Below, piece after piece: positions 24,147-35,013 of a DNA stretch of 64,000 nucleotides. Origin of the DNA: Pseudopithomyces maydicus (lineage: Eukaryota; Ascomycota; Dothideomycetes; Pleosporales; Didymosphaeriaceae); the NCBI GenBank assembly GCA_026873275.1, contig JANTUC010000005.1:1302001-1366000 (forward strand), given 5' to 3'. Made by a program: the position numbers and the translations under genes. Within the stretch, counting starts at the first letter, position 1. Every line of letters starts with the position of its first letter. The notes below the pieces were generated by a model. It was not told the origin of the DNA. It did no database searches and saw nothing but the letters and a program-made list of their open reading frames with translations.

Positions 24147-26786
24147 ATGACAAACGAATCCAGCTTCCTCTCTCAAACCCTCCAATCCATCACAAGCATT
24201 AAAAAGCGTGAGCAGGACAAACGCAAGAATCTCTTCGAAGCCGGCAAAGCCAAGTTGCTCCAAACAGTCGATGCTTCCGATGACCAACGTCTACGTCTCC
24301 AGCTTTTGCTCGCCGGTTTCCGAGACCTATCCGCCGGTAAAAAGGGCGTTCCCCTTATCGACGATGGTCAGGATCGAGCTATGCTGAACATTCGCCGTTA
24401 CCTCGAACTGTCAAAGAGCGATCCGTCCGTCTCGATGAGAATTCTAGGCCAGTTCGAAGCTCAGGTCCGAGAGAAGCTCGACCAGGAAAGTGACCGCTTC
24501 GACTTTGCAAATCTCTATTATCAGCTTCTTGGGGAGTGGACCTCCGCTGATAGCCCATCGATTGCTGCGTCGGAGCGCAAAGACGAAGACTTGGACGGGT
24601 CCTTTGAGCACATTCAGAAGTACAACCTCCAGAATCTCAAAGACAAGTTCAGCGATGTCGTTTTCACTCCGCTTGAAACGGATGAAGTGGAGATCGACAT
24701 GTATCTGGATTCATTGTTTGATGACGAAAATGCACAAAGTATTTTGGCCAGCCTTCGCGAAGAGGTCAGAACTTTGGCCGTCTGGTTCAAAGAACGGCCA
24801 AATCCATTCAACCAAGCCGTGTTGAAGGAGTGCATTCAGGCACTGCTCACCAACGATCTTCTTAGTGAAGACGCCAAAGCCACCATGACGGACTTTTCTG
24901 AAAACAGCGTTGTACTAGGAGAAATTGCCGACGTATTAAATCTTCGATACGCCGATCTTGATAACTGGTCATGGGATGCAGACGAAGGAATGTACTACGA
25001 GCCGCGCCGGCAGCCAAACGGAAAGTACCGTATCATGATGGACCAAGACATACTGCAGGCCATCTTCCTTCACTACATCGCAGCGACATGGAGTGGCCAT
25101 CTGAAACCGAAGTTCAAGCAGCTTGTGAAAAATTCAAAATTTTGGAGATCAGTGCACAAGCCGTCCTCGCTTGCGAATTCACGTCGTGGGTACTTCACTG
25201 GCGAAAGCGCCCCGCCTTCATACAGTGTGGCTTCCGACCAATTTGACGTGTTCCACGATACCTTTCTTCTATCGGCGTTACCAGGTTCGCTCAAGCATAC
25301 GGCTGACCCTTATGATGATAGCTCTAAAGATGAGAACAAGAAAAGCGGTCTGGAAATTCGGCAGTTGCAGTTGCAGCAGATGGCAACTGAGGTCATCATC
25401 GGACATTCACTGCACGGGGAAGTTGCTATTGTGCAGTCTGATTTACAATGGTACGCAACAGGCTTACCTCACTCTACGATAAGGGCTATAATGCGCTTTT
25501 GGGGTATCCCGTATGACTGGTTGGCATTCTTCACCAAGTTTATGGAAGCACCGTTGCGAATGGACCCTACTCCTGGCCAGAATGTTCGCATTCGAAAGCG
25601 CGGTATTCCCATCACTGATGCTTTCGAAAAGCTATTTGGAGAGAGCGTGTTGTGGTGCATGGACGTTGCCGTGAACCGTCTCTCCGGTATGAATCTAATA
25701 CGTTCCCACGATGACCTTTGGCTTTGCGGCAAACCATCTGTGTGCGCACACGCATGGGAGACAATCGAAGATTGCGTAAGAGTCCTTGGATTAGACATCA
25801 ATCGCAACAAGACAGGCTCCATGTACATCTCAGACAGCGAAAAAGATCCTGACATCGCAGCTAAATTTCCAGACGGGCCTGTATGCATGGGCATGCTACA
25901 ACTATCCGAGACAGGCAAATGGACATTAGACCAGAAACAAGTTTCCGCACATGTTCGCCAGCTCTCGAAACAGCTCGGAGAGAGCAAGAGCATCATCGCA
26001 TGGGCCCAAATTTGGAACGCATGCATGGGGCGATTCTTCCAGAACGTATTCGGCAAGCCCACCAACTGCTTCGGGCAAGCCCACGTTGACTCCATCTTGA
26101 AAACCTTTGCCGCTATGCAAGGCGAACTATTCGAAGCCCACAATGGGAGTGTCACCGATTATCTCCGCGAGCAGATCCGCCACCGTTTTGGCGTAGCAGA
26201 CGTACCCGATTCATTCTTCTTCCTATCGGAAGATCTCGGCGGCCTCGGTTTACAAAATCCATTTGTACACTTCTTCCTGCTCAAAGACCAACTGATCAAG
26301 GACCCGTTGGATCGCATTGAAGAATTCCTCGAAGCAGAAAAGAAACAGTACAACGAATTGAAGGAATCGTTCGAGGCGCTCACTGAAAGAGAGCGCCGGA
26401 GGCGCTACGAGCTCCACTTCAACCGATCGGGAGATGATAAACTTTCAGACGAGTCTTTCTTCTCATTCGAGGAGTACACGTCTCACCGCGAGGCCTACTC
26501 CAACAGTTTGATGTGGGCGTATCGAGATCTGATCAAGGAGCCAAATGAAATGGATGTCTATCTTGCGCGTGACTTTAAACCGTTGTTCGAAGAACTTCGC
26601 CACTCGCATAACTTGAATTGGGAAGGCATGTCGCACGAGGTGCGGTGGATTATGCATTTGTATGCGGAGGAGCTGGAGAAGAAATTCGGATCGCTGAGCA
26701 TTATCAATCGAAATATGCTGCCGAGCGGTGTGATGAAGATGCTGAAGAAGAGGAAGGTGGTGTGGCAACAGATTATCTGGGACTAG
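24147..26786 (+). CDS. rvt: Reverse-transcriptase-like protein, probable cellular rvt family
   Basis: An intact, intronless 879-residue protein. A charged helical N-terminus (residues ~10-45, likely coiled coil) precedes a polymerase-like core. Motif A is IVQSDLQWYATGLPHSTI (D432). A motif-B-like RKRGIPITDAFEKLFGE comes next, then motif C SHDDLWL (D522, D523) and a motif-D-like LGLDINRNKTG (K555). All three catalytic aspartates are present, so polymerase activity is plausible. A long stretch of ~430 residues lies before motif A and ~320 residues follow motif D, with charged helices. No LTR, integrase, endonuclease, poly(A) tail or target-site duplication is seen. This fits the single-copy rvt genes described in fungi, rotifers and bacteria, not a retrotransposon. 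The family assignment rests on motifs and architecture read by eye; the cellular role of rvt is unknown. Confidence 0.72.
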   Translation: MTNESSFLSQTLQSITSIKKREQDKRKNLFEAGKAKLLQTVDASDDQRLRLQLLLAGFRDLSAGKKGVPLIDDGQDRAMLNIRRYLELSKSDPSVSMRILGQFEAQVREKLDQESDRFDFANLYYQLLGEWTSADSPSIAASERKDEDLDGSFEHIQKYNLQNLKDKFSDVVFTPLETDEVEIDMYLDSLFDDENAQSILASLREEVRTLAVWFKERPNPFNQAVLKECIQALLTNDLLSEDAKATMTDFSENSVVLGEIADVLNLRYADLDNWSWDADEGMYYEPRRQPNGKYRIMMDQDILQAIFLHYIAATWSGHLKPKFKQLVKNSKFWRSVHKPSSLANSRRGYFTGESAPPSYSVASDQFDVFHDTFLLSALPGSLKHTADPYDDSSKDENKKSGLEIRQLQLQQMATEVIIGHSLHGEVAIVQSDLQWYATGLPHSTIRAIMRFWGIPYDWLAFFTKFMEAPLRMDPTPGQNVRIRKRGIPITDAFEKLFGESVLWCMDVAVNRLSGMNLIRSHDDLWLCGKPSVCAHAWETIEDCVRVLGLDINRNKTGSMYISDSEKDPDIAAKFPDGPVCMGMLQLSETGKWTLDQKQVSAHVRQLSKQLGESKSIIAWAQIWNACMGRFFQNVFGKPTNCFGQAHVDSILKTFAAMQGELFEAHNGSVTDYLREQIRHRFGVADVPDSFFFLSEDLGGLGLQNPFVHFFLLKDQLIKDPLDRIEEFLEAEKKQYNELKESFEALTERERRRRYELHFNRSGDDKLSDESFFSFEEYTSHREAYSNSLMWAYRDLIKEPNEMDVYLARDFKPLFEELRHSHNLNWEGMSHEVRWIMHLYAEELEKKFGSLSIINRNMLPSGVMKMLKKRKVVWQQIIWD

Positions 26787-27208
26787 TCATTCAATTATCG
26801 TCGTGAGGACCTAGACAGATCATGCCGAACTTATAGACAGATCATACTTTGAAGAATAAGATCAGCCAACTAGGGTCTTCCATTTCAGTGTCTGACACAG
26901 AGCTCTGTTGAAAGCTAGGTAGATCCAGATACGGGAAATATGTGAATCATCCAACCTTTCTAACTTTCTAGTAATAATAATGCGTCCTGCCAAGAGCTCC
27001 CAGACTAGCTTATACTCTCATGACTGCACGCTCGTCGATGAAAAGTACACATGCAATCTGAGAAAGCATCTCATAGCCCCTATCCAATCACATCATCGTA
27101 CACACCCCTCTTCTCCTCCCACAACCTTTCCATCGTCACGAGTCAGTAGCATCCAGCTTCCAGGCCTCATCTCCCCTCAATTTACCCCCGCCAACGCAGG
27201 CAAATCTC
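26787..27208. other. Convergent 3' intergenic spacer
   Basis: A 422-base spacer between the converging rvt-like gene and the next gene. It is C/T-rich towards its right side. No gene is seen. Confidence 0.6.
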
Positions 27209-29608
27209 TCATCTCCCTCTGAACCCCCTCACCAATTCCAAAAACGCCCTCTTCTCCCCTTCACTAGCAAACTCTATCCTCGCCCCTGTCACCATCCTCT
27301 TCTTGTCCCCTGCATCCCCCTTCCCCTTCCTCTCCCCACCATCCCCCTTCCTCCCCTCCGCCACCACAACACTATCCTTCCTCCCACCGCTTCCCCCTTC
27401 CCCTCGAGCACCACCCTCAACCCCTTCACCTTAACCTCCCTCCCCCATCGTCCTTGACGCGAATCGGCGCATTCGCGCTGTTGAGGTAGAACGCGAGGTA
27501 GCCGTTTCGGAACTGAGGCGAGAAGTGGATGAGGGCGATGACGGCGAGGGTGTCGTTATCTTCCCAGATGCGGAGGTTCTCCATGCCGCACATTTGCTCA
27601 GCGTAGGAGAAGGTAGAGGTGAGGCCTTCGTGGAGGCGGAGGGTTTTGGAGGTGCGGTAGGTGGCGAGGAGGGTGCGGCCCATGAGTTCGTTTTGGAAGA
27701 GGGCGGCACCTGGGAAAGGGGGGTCAGTGGTTGGTTGTTTTTGTTATTGTGTTTGAGGAGAAATATGGATATTATGGATGGACGAATGGACGGGTGTATG
27801 GATGAGGGTTTCAAGTGAACTGGGTAGAAACATACTGTGTGCGGTTTCGAAAATGTAATTTATCCAATTCGTCTTCGCCGTCCGCTGCACGCGCTGGCCG
27901 TACTTGACGTCGTGAAACTTGAGCTCGCATGGCACGGTAACGGATACTTTCTCTGGGCTGAAGTAGCTCGAGTAGGGCACGTACATCTCGCCATCGTCCA
28001 TCTTAAGCTCCAGACGCACCGTGTTGTCGTCGCTGAAGACCCATATCGAGGTCATCATGCGGATGTCGTGCTTCGCGTCGGCCATAGCCTCACGCTTGCG
28101 GACTACGGCTATGCGGCACTCCTGACATGCTTCCACCATCTCGACATCGTGCGAGTCCTCCTCGTTGGAGACCTTTTGCGCATATTCAACGGTCATCCCA
28201 CGGCTAGACATCATGTCAGTTACATTTGAATCGGAGTGGGCGGAAACTTGGCTGGCTTGATTGTGGGGTGGAATACGAGACTTGTGGCTTACACGTCGCA
28301 TAGAATCGCCGCGTTCCGGAACGCCAATTTTTCGAACTGCTCCTTTTGGACCAATGTCATGGAGCTGCGGTGCATCTGCTTGATCTCCGCATTTGCTGAT
28401 TGGGACTGATGTCCAAGGCTCAACCCCGACATCAGAGAAGCGACATCGCTGGCGCCGGCTCCAGTGTCGGTATCAGGCAAAGGTGGCAGTGTCATGGCGG
28501 GCGGTGGAAGCATCGGGGAGAGAACCCCTGAATCTGGCCTGGTGCTGGAGCGTGCCTCTCGCTCTGCCACTGACTTGGCAAGGCTGGGGCCATTGGTAGA
28601 CCGCTGTCGGGTCATATAAGCATATCGAAACGGGGTCCTGGAGTCGTGGCTAGATTCTTCATCAGATGAGGCGATGCTTGCAGAGTATCGCGACCCAGGG
28701 CCCACGCTGAACTCTGATGTGCGTTTCCGAGCGATCTCTGGAGAAGGCATGGTAGACCTTGGGGGGAAGCGGGTGCAGAGGTGTCAGGCGAACCATACGA
28801 AGGTGGTGGGGACTGGGGACGGTGGGCTCTGGAATTGGAGCGCTGAGGGAAGAAATCAGCTGCTGAGTAGTGGTCGGGTGGAGTCTGCGATGGTTGCCAT
28901 GGCTGCGGGTCTGGTGAGCTGGCCATAGTGTTTGGCGTGGGAGGAAAGTGCGACCGACGGGCAATGTCTTTGACGATGCGATTGGCCTCATCTAATTGCT
29001 GGCTAAGACTACGTGTCCGGTGCTGGATGCTGCCTACTTGTTCGGCGATTGGGTTGACAACGCCCTCGAGTTGGGTAATGGAATTGCTACACCAGTTAGC
29101 AATGGTTGTGCAACTCTGGTAGCATGCCGGTACAGTACCTCTGCACGGCTCGCATGGTCAGGGTGATTGTGTTTGAGTGCATTTGGAGCAGGTAACGCAG
29201 GTTGTTGATGTTACCTCCGTCCGTGGTCCACATCATGGTCTTGTACTGGGTGAGAACCATGTCGCTCCAGGACCGCTCGACGGCAAAGCCGCCAGAATTG
29301 CGCGTCTTCTTCACGACCTGATACTGGTCAAGCAGGGACTCCAGATCGTGAACCGCCTGCGAACAGGAATTGACGATGGTGGCCAGCCCATGCTGGGTGG
29401 TGGCGTCTGCCTGCTTGAGAAGGCTGTTGTCCGACTCGGCGAAGAGGGCCTCGGCAAGGAGCTTCAGGGCTTTGGCGAGAGCATTGATCTCTACCTCGAC
29501 ATGGTGGAACTCGACCGGGGCGTGTGCCCGACCCGCGGCAAAGGCACGGCCGACCTTCCATGCTGTCTGGGAAAGAATCAAAATGTCCCCGATGCTAGGG
29601 ACCGTCAT
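27209..29608 (-). CDS. Hypothetical protein with STAND-like fungal N-terminal domain; three homopolymer frameshifts
   Basis: Four exons (29608-29139, 29086-28293, 28203-27836, 27709-27209). The N-terminus SIGDILILSQTAWKVGRAF plus heptad-like helices resembles the fungal N-terminal domain found on STAND and related signalling proteins. A Pro/Ser-rich disordered middle (~200-390) follows, then a conserved-looking C-terminal region with WVFSDDNTVRLELKMDDG and KRMVTGARIEFASEGEKR. The frame breaks at CCCCCC (plus 28761-28766) and at two GGGGG runs (plus 27442-27446 and 27393-27397). One extra base at each gives a 711-residue protein with consistent phases and a stop at 27209. The first break could instead be a 41-nt GT-AG intron. 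Without the last two corrections the frame ends at 27426. The function is unknown. Confidence 0.68.
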
Positions 29609-31083
29609 CCTGGCGGCCGGCGCACTGCATCGAGGGTCACCAGCGGGTCAGGTGCAAGGCGGACAGGGATGGCACGATTGGGGCTCTGTGGATGCTGGGT
29701 GGACTCAATGGGTCTGGGGGAGTAGGAAAGACGATCAGCGGGCCGGATGGGCACGATATAGGTAGAGAAGAGTCGCGTGGGGGTCTGGGGGATGGCAGCT
29801 GTCAAGGACGCACGGAACACGGTATGATGGGCCTTGGGAGTCAGTAGGCTCCTGGGGCCTCTGCAGGGCTCGAGTTCGGAGCATCCTGACGGGCAGGGTG
29901 TGGCCTGACCGATGCTTGAGGTCGCGTTTGTGAAGATGCGGTCGAGTGCGGGCCGAGATGTCGTCGCCGGCGACACGTGGGGTTGGGAGGGGGCCGTAAT
30001 TGGTGACTGACGGGGCACACTTGGCACCTCTCGACTGCAGTGCTAGGGCGCAGCACGAGAACGAGCTCTCGAGTCCCATTTGGGCGCGTTTGGGCAGCCG
30101 ACGACGTCGCGTTTAGACGGCCAGGCAATGCCGATACGAAGAGGGCTAGGGAGTAGTGCGCACGTCTAGCAGAAAGCCACATGCCACGCGGCTGGGCGTT
30201 TGGTCCATTAAATTTCATGCAGGATAGTACATGTGTGCAGCGTGCTCCTCGTGTGGACTGCGGACTGCGGATATATGGAGACGGCAGGCGCGTGCGAGAA
30301 GAAACAAAGAGGAGAAATCCCACACCCGGAGCTACGAGGCGCCTTTGCCCGCGCTCCCATCTCTATACATGACCCATGATGCCAGATGCGCCGGATTATA
30401 ATGGTACGGTAATATACAGCGGGCGACACTCAGCCCTCGGAGCCCAACAAGATCCAGTGTGTGTGCCAATTTGCGACGGTTACGCAAGAGGAGAGAAGAG
30501 TCTGCGATATTGGCGTCAGCCTTCACCGCTCCCGCACCCCGGGGACCAGCACTCCGGAATTGACTCACCGGATGAGCGAGGGCTTCGGCTCGCTGCGAGA
30601 GTATCCGAGGTAGAGGATCAGGGGGAGGTAGCCGTAGTGGATGGCGACGCGGGAGACGTCGATGATGCGGGTGATGCGCTCCTGCCTACGGTGAGCATGT
30701 GTGTGATGGGAGGAGGGAAAGGGCGGGAGGCTGGGGGGCGGACCTTGGATTCCTCTGAGAGCTGGAACATGGTGGATGTGGGGATGAACGTAGCGACCGA
30801 GGGGCGATGTCTTTCGGGCGGAGGCGTGGGTGAATCGAGGTTCCTGTTGATGGACGGCCGACGTGATCACCGACTATGAAAGTTTCGCGGAGCTCGCGCA
30901 CGTGCCACCGCGTCGTCGGCCAAGCCGCTACGCTGCCTGTAGAGGAGCTTCAATTTTCGAAGCTCAGCGACGACGACAGCATCCAACACACGCCACCGCC
31001 GACATCTCCTCCGGACAGTGCTCCAGACGTATCACGTGCATTCTTTCAGCTGTTCCATCTGAACGTCCTCGTGCAATCCCGCC
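29609..31083. other. Divergent GC-rich intergenic region
   Basis: About 1.5 kb between two divergently transcribed genes. It contains many overlapping ORFs on both strands, with Pro/Ser/Arg-rich translations typical of GC-rich non-coding DNA. It probably holds long 5' leaders and promoters. No gene is supported. Confidence 0.5.
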
Positions 31084-32046
31084 ATGGCAGGCCCCGCCGC
31101 GCGTCACTGGTGAGCATTGCACCGTCCCTCCCGCATACCCCAACCGCACCGCTAACTCTACCCCAGGGAGCAGAACAAGGAGGCGACCGTCTACGTCGGT
31201 AACATTCACGAAGATGTCACCCAGCAGCTCCTTACCGAGCTCATGAACCACCACGGCCGCGTGCGCACCATCAACATGCCCGTCGACCGCGTCAACGGCA
31301 AGCACCAGGGCTTCGGCTTCGTCGAGTTCGCAACCGAAAACGACGCCGATTATGTCATCTCCATCCTCAACGGCACGCGTCTCTTCAACACGGCAATCCG
31401 CATGAACAAGGCATCGGCAGACAAGGCTAAGAGCGTGGAGGTCGGCGCCGAACTGTTCGTTGGCAACCTGGACTCCATGGTCGACGAGCGTGCCCTCTAC
31501 GACACCTTCCTGCGCTTCGGCCAGCTCGTCAGCGCCCCCAAGATCGCCCGCGACGAGTTCAACATGTCCAAGGGCTACGGCTTCGTGTCCTACGCCGACT
31601 TCGACGCCTCGGACGCCGCCATCGCGAACATGCACGGCCAGTACATGATGAGCAAGCAGATCTCGGTGCAATACGCCTACAAGAAGGACGGCCAGGGCGC
31701 CCGCCACGGTGACGACGCAGAGCGTCTGCTCGCGAAACAGGCAAAGGCCCACGGCGTGGCCCCCGCCGTGCAGCCCCTGCCAGCCCACCTCTTCCAGGCA
31801 CCCGCCCCGCAAGCTCCTGCCGGACCTCGCGGCATTCCCGGCGCGCCGAATGGACCTTCGGGTTATGGAGGACAGCCACGACCCCCGCCTCAGGCTCCGT
31901 TGCTTCCGCCACTGCCCTCGGGGCTGCCCGCCAGGCCTCCGAGCGGTGCCCCACCAGCCAACTTTTACCCTCCGCCACCAGGATTTCCTGCAGGTATGCC
32001 TCCGCCAGGGTTTCCCCAGGGGCCTCCTGGGTATGGAGGTCGGTAG
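31084..32046 (+). CDS. SF3B4: Splicing factor 3b subunit 4 (SF3b49/Hsh49)
   Basis: A 301-residue U2 snRNP protein that helps hold the branch-site region during pre-mRNA splicing. Exon 1 is only 26 nt (31084-31109, MAGPAARHW split codon). A 57-nt intron with GCTAAC leads to exon 2 (31167-32046). Two RRMs follow in tandem: the first has RNP2 VYVGNI and RNP1 KHQGFGFVEF, the second RNP2 LFVGNL and RNP1 SKGYGFVSY. A Pro/Gly/Ala-rich tail (from ~residue 210) is as in all SF3b49 proteins. The start is supported by the EQNKEATVYVGN join. Length matches fungal orthologues. The frame is intact despite strong GC bias. Confidence 0.96.
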
Positions 32047-32736
32047 ATGCAGCGCGCGAAGTGTGTTAATTTGCATGGGAAAGGCGTTCAGTTTGATTAG
32101 GTAGATACCCAATGACAGCCAGTTTTAGATCAACCTCAGACATACATACTGCGTGCGTCGGGGGGTGCATCATATGCTACGAAAGAGCGGCGCTATTCCG
32201 GCCGTTGAACCCTGGCTCCGGTCGACCCGATTTCAAGTGTAATGGACCTTCAAAGAGAAAAGATAGCTCTTGGAGCTTCCTGTATGCCTGGACTCACTAG
32301 CGTGGTATGCGAGCAACTGATGGAAGTCCACTTGATAAAAGTCTCACTCCCATACGGCTACACATCTGCAGTTAGTTGTGCTCCATTATTACGAAACTTC
32401 TACAAAGCTACGAGAGGACCGAAAGCTCCATTGGCGGGTGTGTACAAAGATGAATATCGGAATACGAGGGATTGTGCGTCAGAAGTAGGGAGAGGAACAT
32501 GTGTGATTGTATATGAACAAAGCGATGCCATTTCGACTGAGATTGCATTCCTATATCTATCTACAAGCTTTGGTTGGGGGCATTGCGTTGTCATATGTAA
32601 ACATGGTGGCATACAGAATATACGTATGCATAAGGCAGCTTGAGTTGAAAAAGTGGAATTCTTGATAAACAGATATTTACATAACAGCTCAAGTCAGGGT
32701 ACCGCATTACCTCCGACACCGCCCGCCAGTCCAACA
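32047..32736. other. 3' intergenic spacer
   Basis: Downstream of both SF3b49 (plus) and the converging gene at 33719 (minus). No coding signal is seen beyond short ORFs. Confidence 0.5.
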
Positions 32737-33719
32737 CTACCATTGCCCCCTTTCCGCATCCCGTTGGCTCGGGACTTGGATTCCTACGCTCTTCAAACAC
32801 CGCCCATGTTTTCGTCGTTCCTATCGTACCCGACGTTCTCCCCTTCTCCCCCTTCATTATCACCCCCGTCCATTCCATCCTTTGTGTCCACCAACATTCC
32901 TTCTTCATTGTCTCCCCCATTTCTTCGTCTTGACCCCAGTACTCGTTGTACTCCGTTTGACTTTTCCCAAAGACCTCTGTTCTGAATCTCTCAAAGACCT
33001 GTTCTGAATCTCTCAAAGGCCTGACTTTGGCCTTCGTAAAAGGCCTCCACTCTACTCTTCTTCAGGTCCTCCTTCCTGATGTTTTCAACGACCTTCCGTA
33101 TCTCTATCGTATGGTGACTGGGAGGCATCGTGTTGATAATCCTGAGTATCGCGTTCACATCGGCCTCGTCTCTGACTTTTGCCTCTTCTGTCTTCACGAA
33201 AGATCGATACGCAGCCGTGTTTACCGTCTTTCGCACGTCTCTTTGCTTCGTCGCCCGTTGTCTTTTCTCCATCCTCTCCTTCTCTGTTTCTCCCCATTTA
33301 TTGCACTGTTGTTCATACCACTTCTCCCCCAGTTCGAGCCTCAGTTCTTCGAGAATGTCGTCCCCGGCCTTCAGCTCTAACATTGCATCCTTCAACGCCC
33401 GGTCGGTAGCTGCAGTCACAGCTTCATTCACGGCTGGAGCCACTCGATTTTGTATCGCCTCGCAACTCAAGTAGCGTCCTTTATAATGGAAAAGACACGC
33501 TTCACAAGTTGTGTCTTCGTTGAAGTTGTCGCAGGCTTCGAAGTTGTGAGTGTTGAAGGGGTCGAAGGGGTTGCATTCGGGAATACCATCGGTAGCAGCT
33601 TTCTCCGTAGTCGAATCTTCAGTTGAAGACTGAGGATTTGCGTTCATGTCGAGGTGCTGGATTTTCGGTATGACCGAGTCGAGGTCTCCAGAAGAGGCTT
33701 GATTGGGGTTGTGTGACAT
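32737..33719 (-). CDS. Hypothetical protein, charged helical with an internal 8-residue duplication; frame broken
   Basis: I do not recognise this protein. The uninterrupted part (33719-32991, 242 residues) has a Cys-containing segment (FEACDNFNEDTTCEACLFHY, ending LSCEA) and then a long Lys/Glu/Arg-rich helical region. It ends inside a tandem duplication of about 24 bp encoding FERFRTEV. The first copy lacks two bases (AG) relative to the second, which causes the stop. Re-reading after the repeat continues as EVFGKSQTEYNEYWGQDEE. One added G at plus 32914-32918 then opens an acidic Gly/Asn/Glu-rich tail. The exact C-terminus (about 32737) is uncertain. A 15-bp tandem array lies just upstream. 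Confidence 0.5.
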
Positions 33720-33779
33720 GGTAGATGTCAGGTGTATGACGATCTGTCTTGTGGGCTTTTGTGTGGTGGAGATTTGAAT

Positions 33780-33862
33780 TTGTGAAGTTTGGATTCGTGT
33801 AGTAAAGATTTGTGAAGCTTGGATTTGTGAACTTCAAATTTGTGAACTTCAAATTTGTGAGG
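33780..33862. repeat. 15-bp tandem repeat, five units
   Basis: Units start at 33780, 33795, 33810, 33825 and 33840, plus a partial sixth. The consensus is TTGTGAA(C/G)TT(C/G)(A/G)AAT-like, and the last two full units are identical. It lies 60-145 bases upstream of the minus-strand start at 33719, so within that gene's leader or promoter. Confidence 0.85.
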
Positions 33863-34388
33863 TGCAGAAGAGAAGGTGTGGGAGGCCAGAAGGACACTTT
33901 ATATATTGATGAACTATGACTTCTTCGAGTGGTGGTGCAGTTACTGACGGCGTGACAATGAGTAAAGTGGTAGTTCAGTTACGAATGACCTGACTGTAAA
34001 TAAGGGATTACAGTCATCCAGTGCGACTATTCATGATAGATAGTCCTGTCATCGGCGACATAATGACTCATGGAGTGGTTGGACGTGACTAGATTGATAA
34101 CTGAAAGCTATGTTACTTGTGGATTGAGCGGTAGATTCGTTTCTGAAACTATGGTTTACTATTCAGTGTCTTTCAGATGATGCTCATACAGAAAATCTTT
34201 CATACATACAACACTCACAGAGATCATTATATTCAATCGAGATATTGAAACATTCATATCAGCACATCGACCCAAAAATACAAAAAACACAACCTCTCCT
34301 CCCCCCCCCCCCAAAAAAAAGCCCTCTTCCCCACCTAATCCTAACCATTCGTCCATCTATTCATTAACCCCATCCACTCTATTCCCAT
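33863..34388. other. Spacer with C12-A8 homopolymer tract
   Basis: No gene is seen. A run of 12 C (34301-34312) followed directly by at least 8 A (34313-34320) lies near the 3' end of the next minus-strand gene. Confidence 0.6.
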
Positions 34389-34831
34389 CTACTCCTCTCT
34401 CTCCCTCAACACGCTTTTATTTGCCTCCACCTTCGCCTGATACTTCTCCCTCTCCTCCTTCTCCTTCTTCTCCTTCTCCTTCTTCTCCTTCTTCTCCTTC
34501 TCCTTCTGCTTCTCCATCTTCTCCAACATCTTTCTATTCGCCTGAGCCTTCTCCTTGTACTTCCTACTCTCCTCCTCCTCCACCTCCCTCTGCTTCTCCC
34601 TCACCTTCTCCACACTGATAACCCCCTCTTCTCGAACTCTTGCGCTATGACGTTCCATCTCTTGTCCCAATCTTCCCTGTGAAATACATAGTCCAAGTCG
34701 AGGAGACGCTTGCGGATGTTGTCTAGCTCGCTTAGTTCCTTTTGTTCTCGGTCGCGGATTGCCACTTGTTCAAGGGTAGGGGCGCGAACGAGGGGGCGGG
34801 GTGGGTTGGGGTCGGGATCGGGAGTGGACAT
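34389..34831 (-). CDS. Small Lys/Glu-rich coiled-coil protein; one homopolymer frameshift
   Basis: I do not recognise a family. The N-terminal part from 34831 (MSTPDPDPNPPRPLV, then a helical DREQKELSELDNIRKRL) reads to EKRGLSVWRR and stops. Adding one G in the GGGGG run (plus 34622-34626) joins it to ISVEKVREKQREVEEEE and a highly repetitive KEKEKKEK coiled coil ending at 34389, ~147 residues in all. The polypurine coding repeat (34440-34510) gives the biased composition. It is probably a cytoplasmic structural or disordered protein; no function is assigned. Confidence 0.5.
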
Positions 34832-35013
34832 TGGTGGTGGGTTTGTTTGGTAGGGTTGACTGGTGTATGCGCTTTGATGGGCGTTTTGGGGTTTTTGGTA
34901 TAGCTTTGTGTGCGGTATTTTGTGGTTTGGGGGAGTATCGGTGTGTTGTTTGGAAAATGGGCGGTGAGAAAAAAAGAGAGAGAAGATGTATGAGCAAGTT
35001 TGTGAAAAGTAAA

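Noticed and set aside
24147..26786. Retrotransposon or integrated viral polymerase
   Set aside because: No terminal repeats, accompanying capsid, integrase or endonuclease frames, or duplicated target site around the gene; the gene is single and intact.
30964..32112. 382-codon ORF on the minus strand
   Set aside because: It is antisense to SF3b49, whose two RRMs are unmistakable. The high GC content of that gene keeps the opposite strand open.
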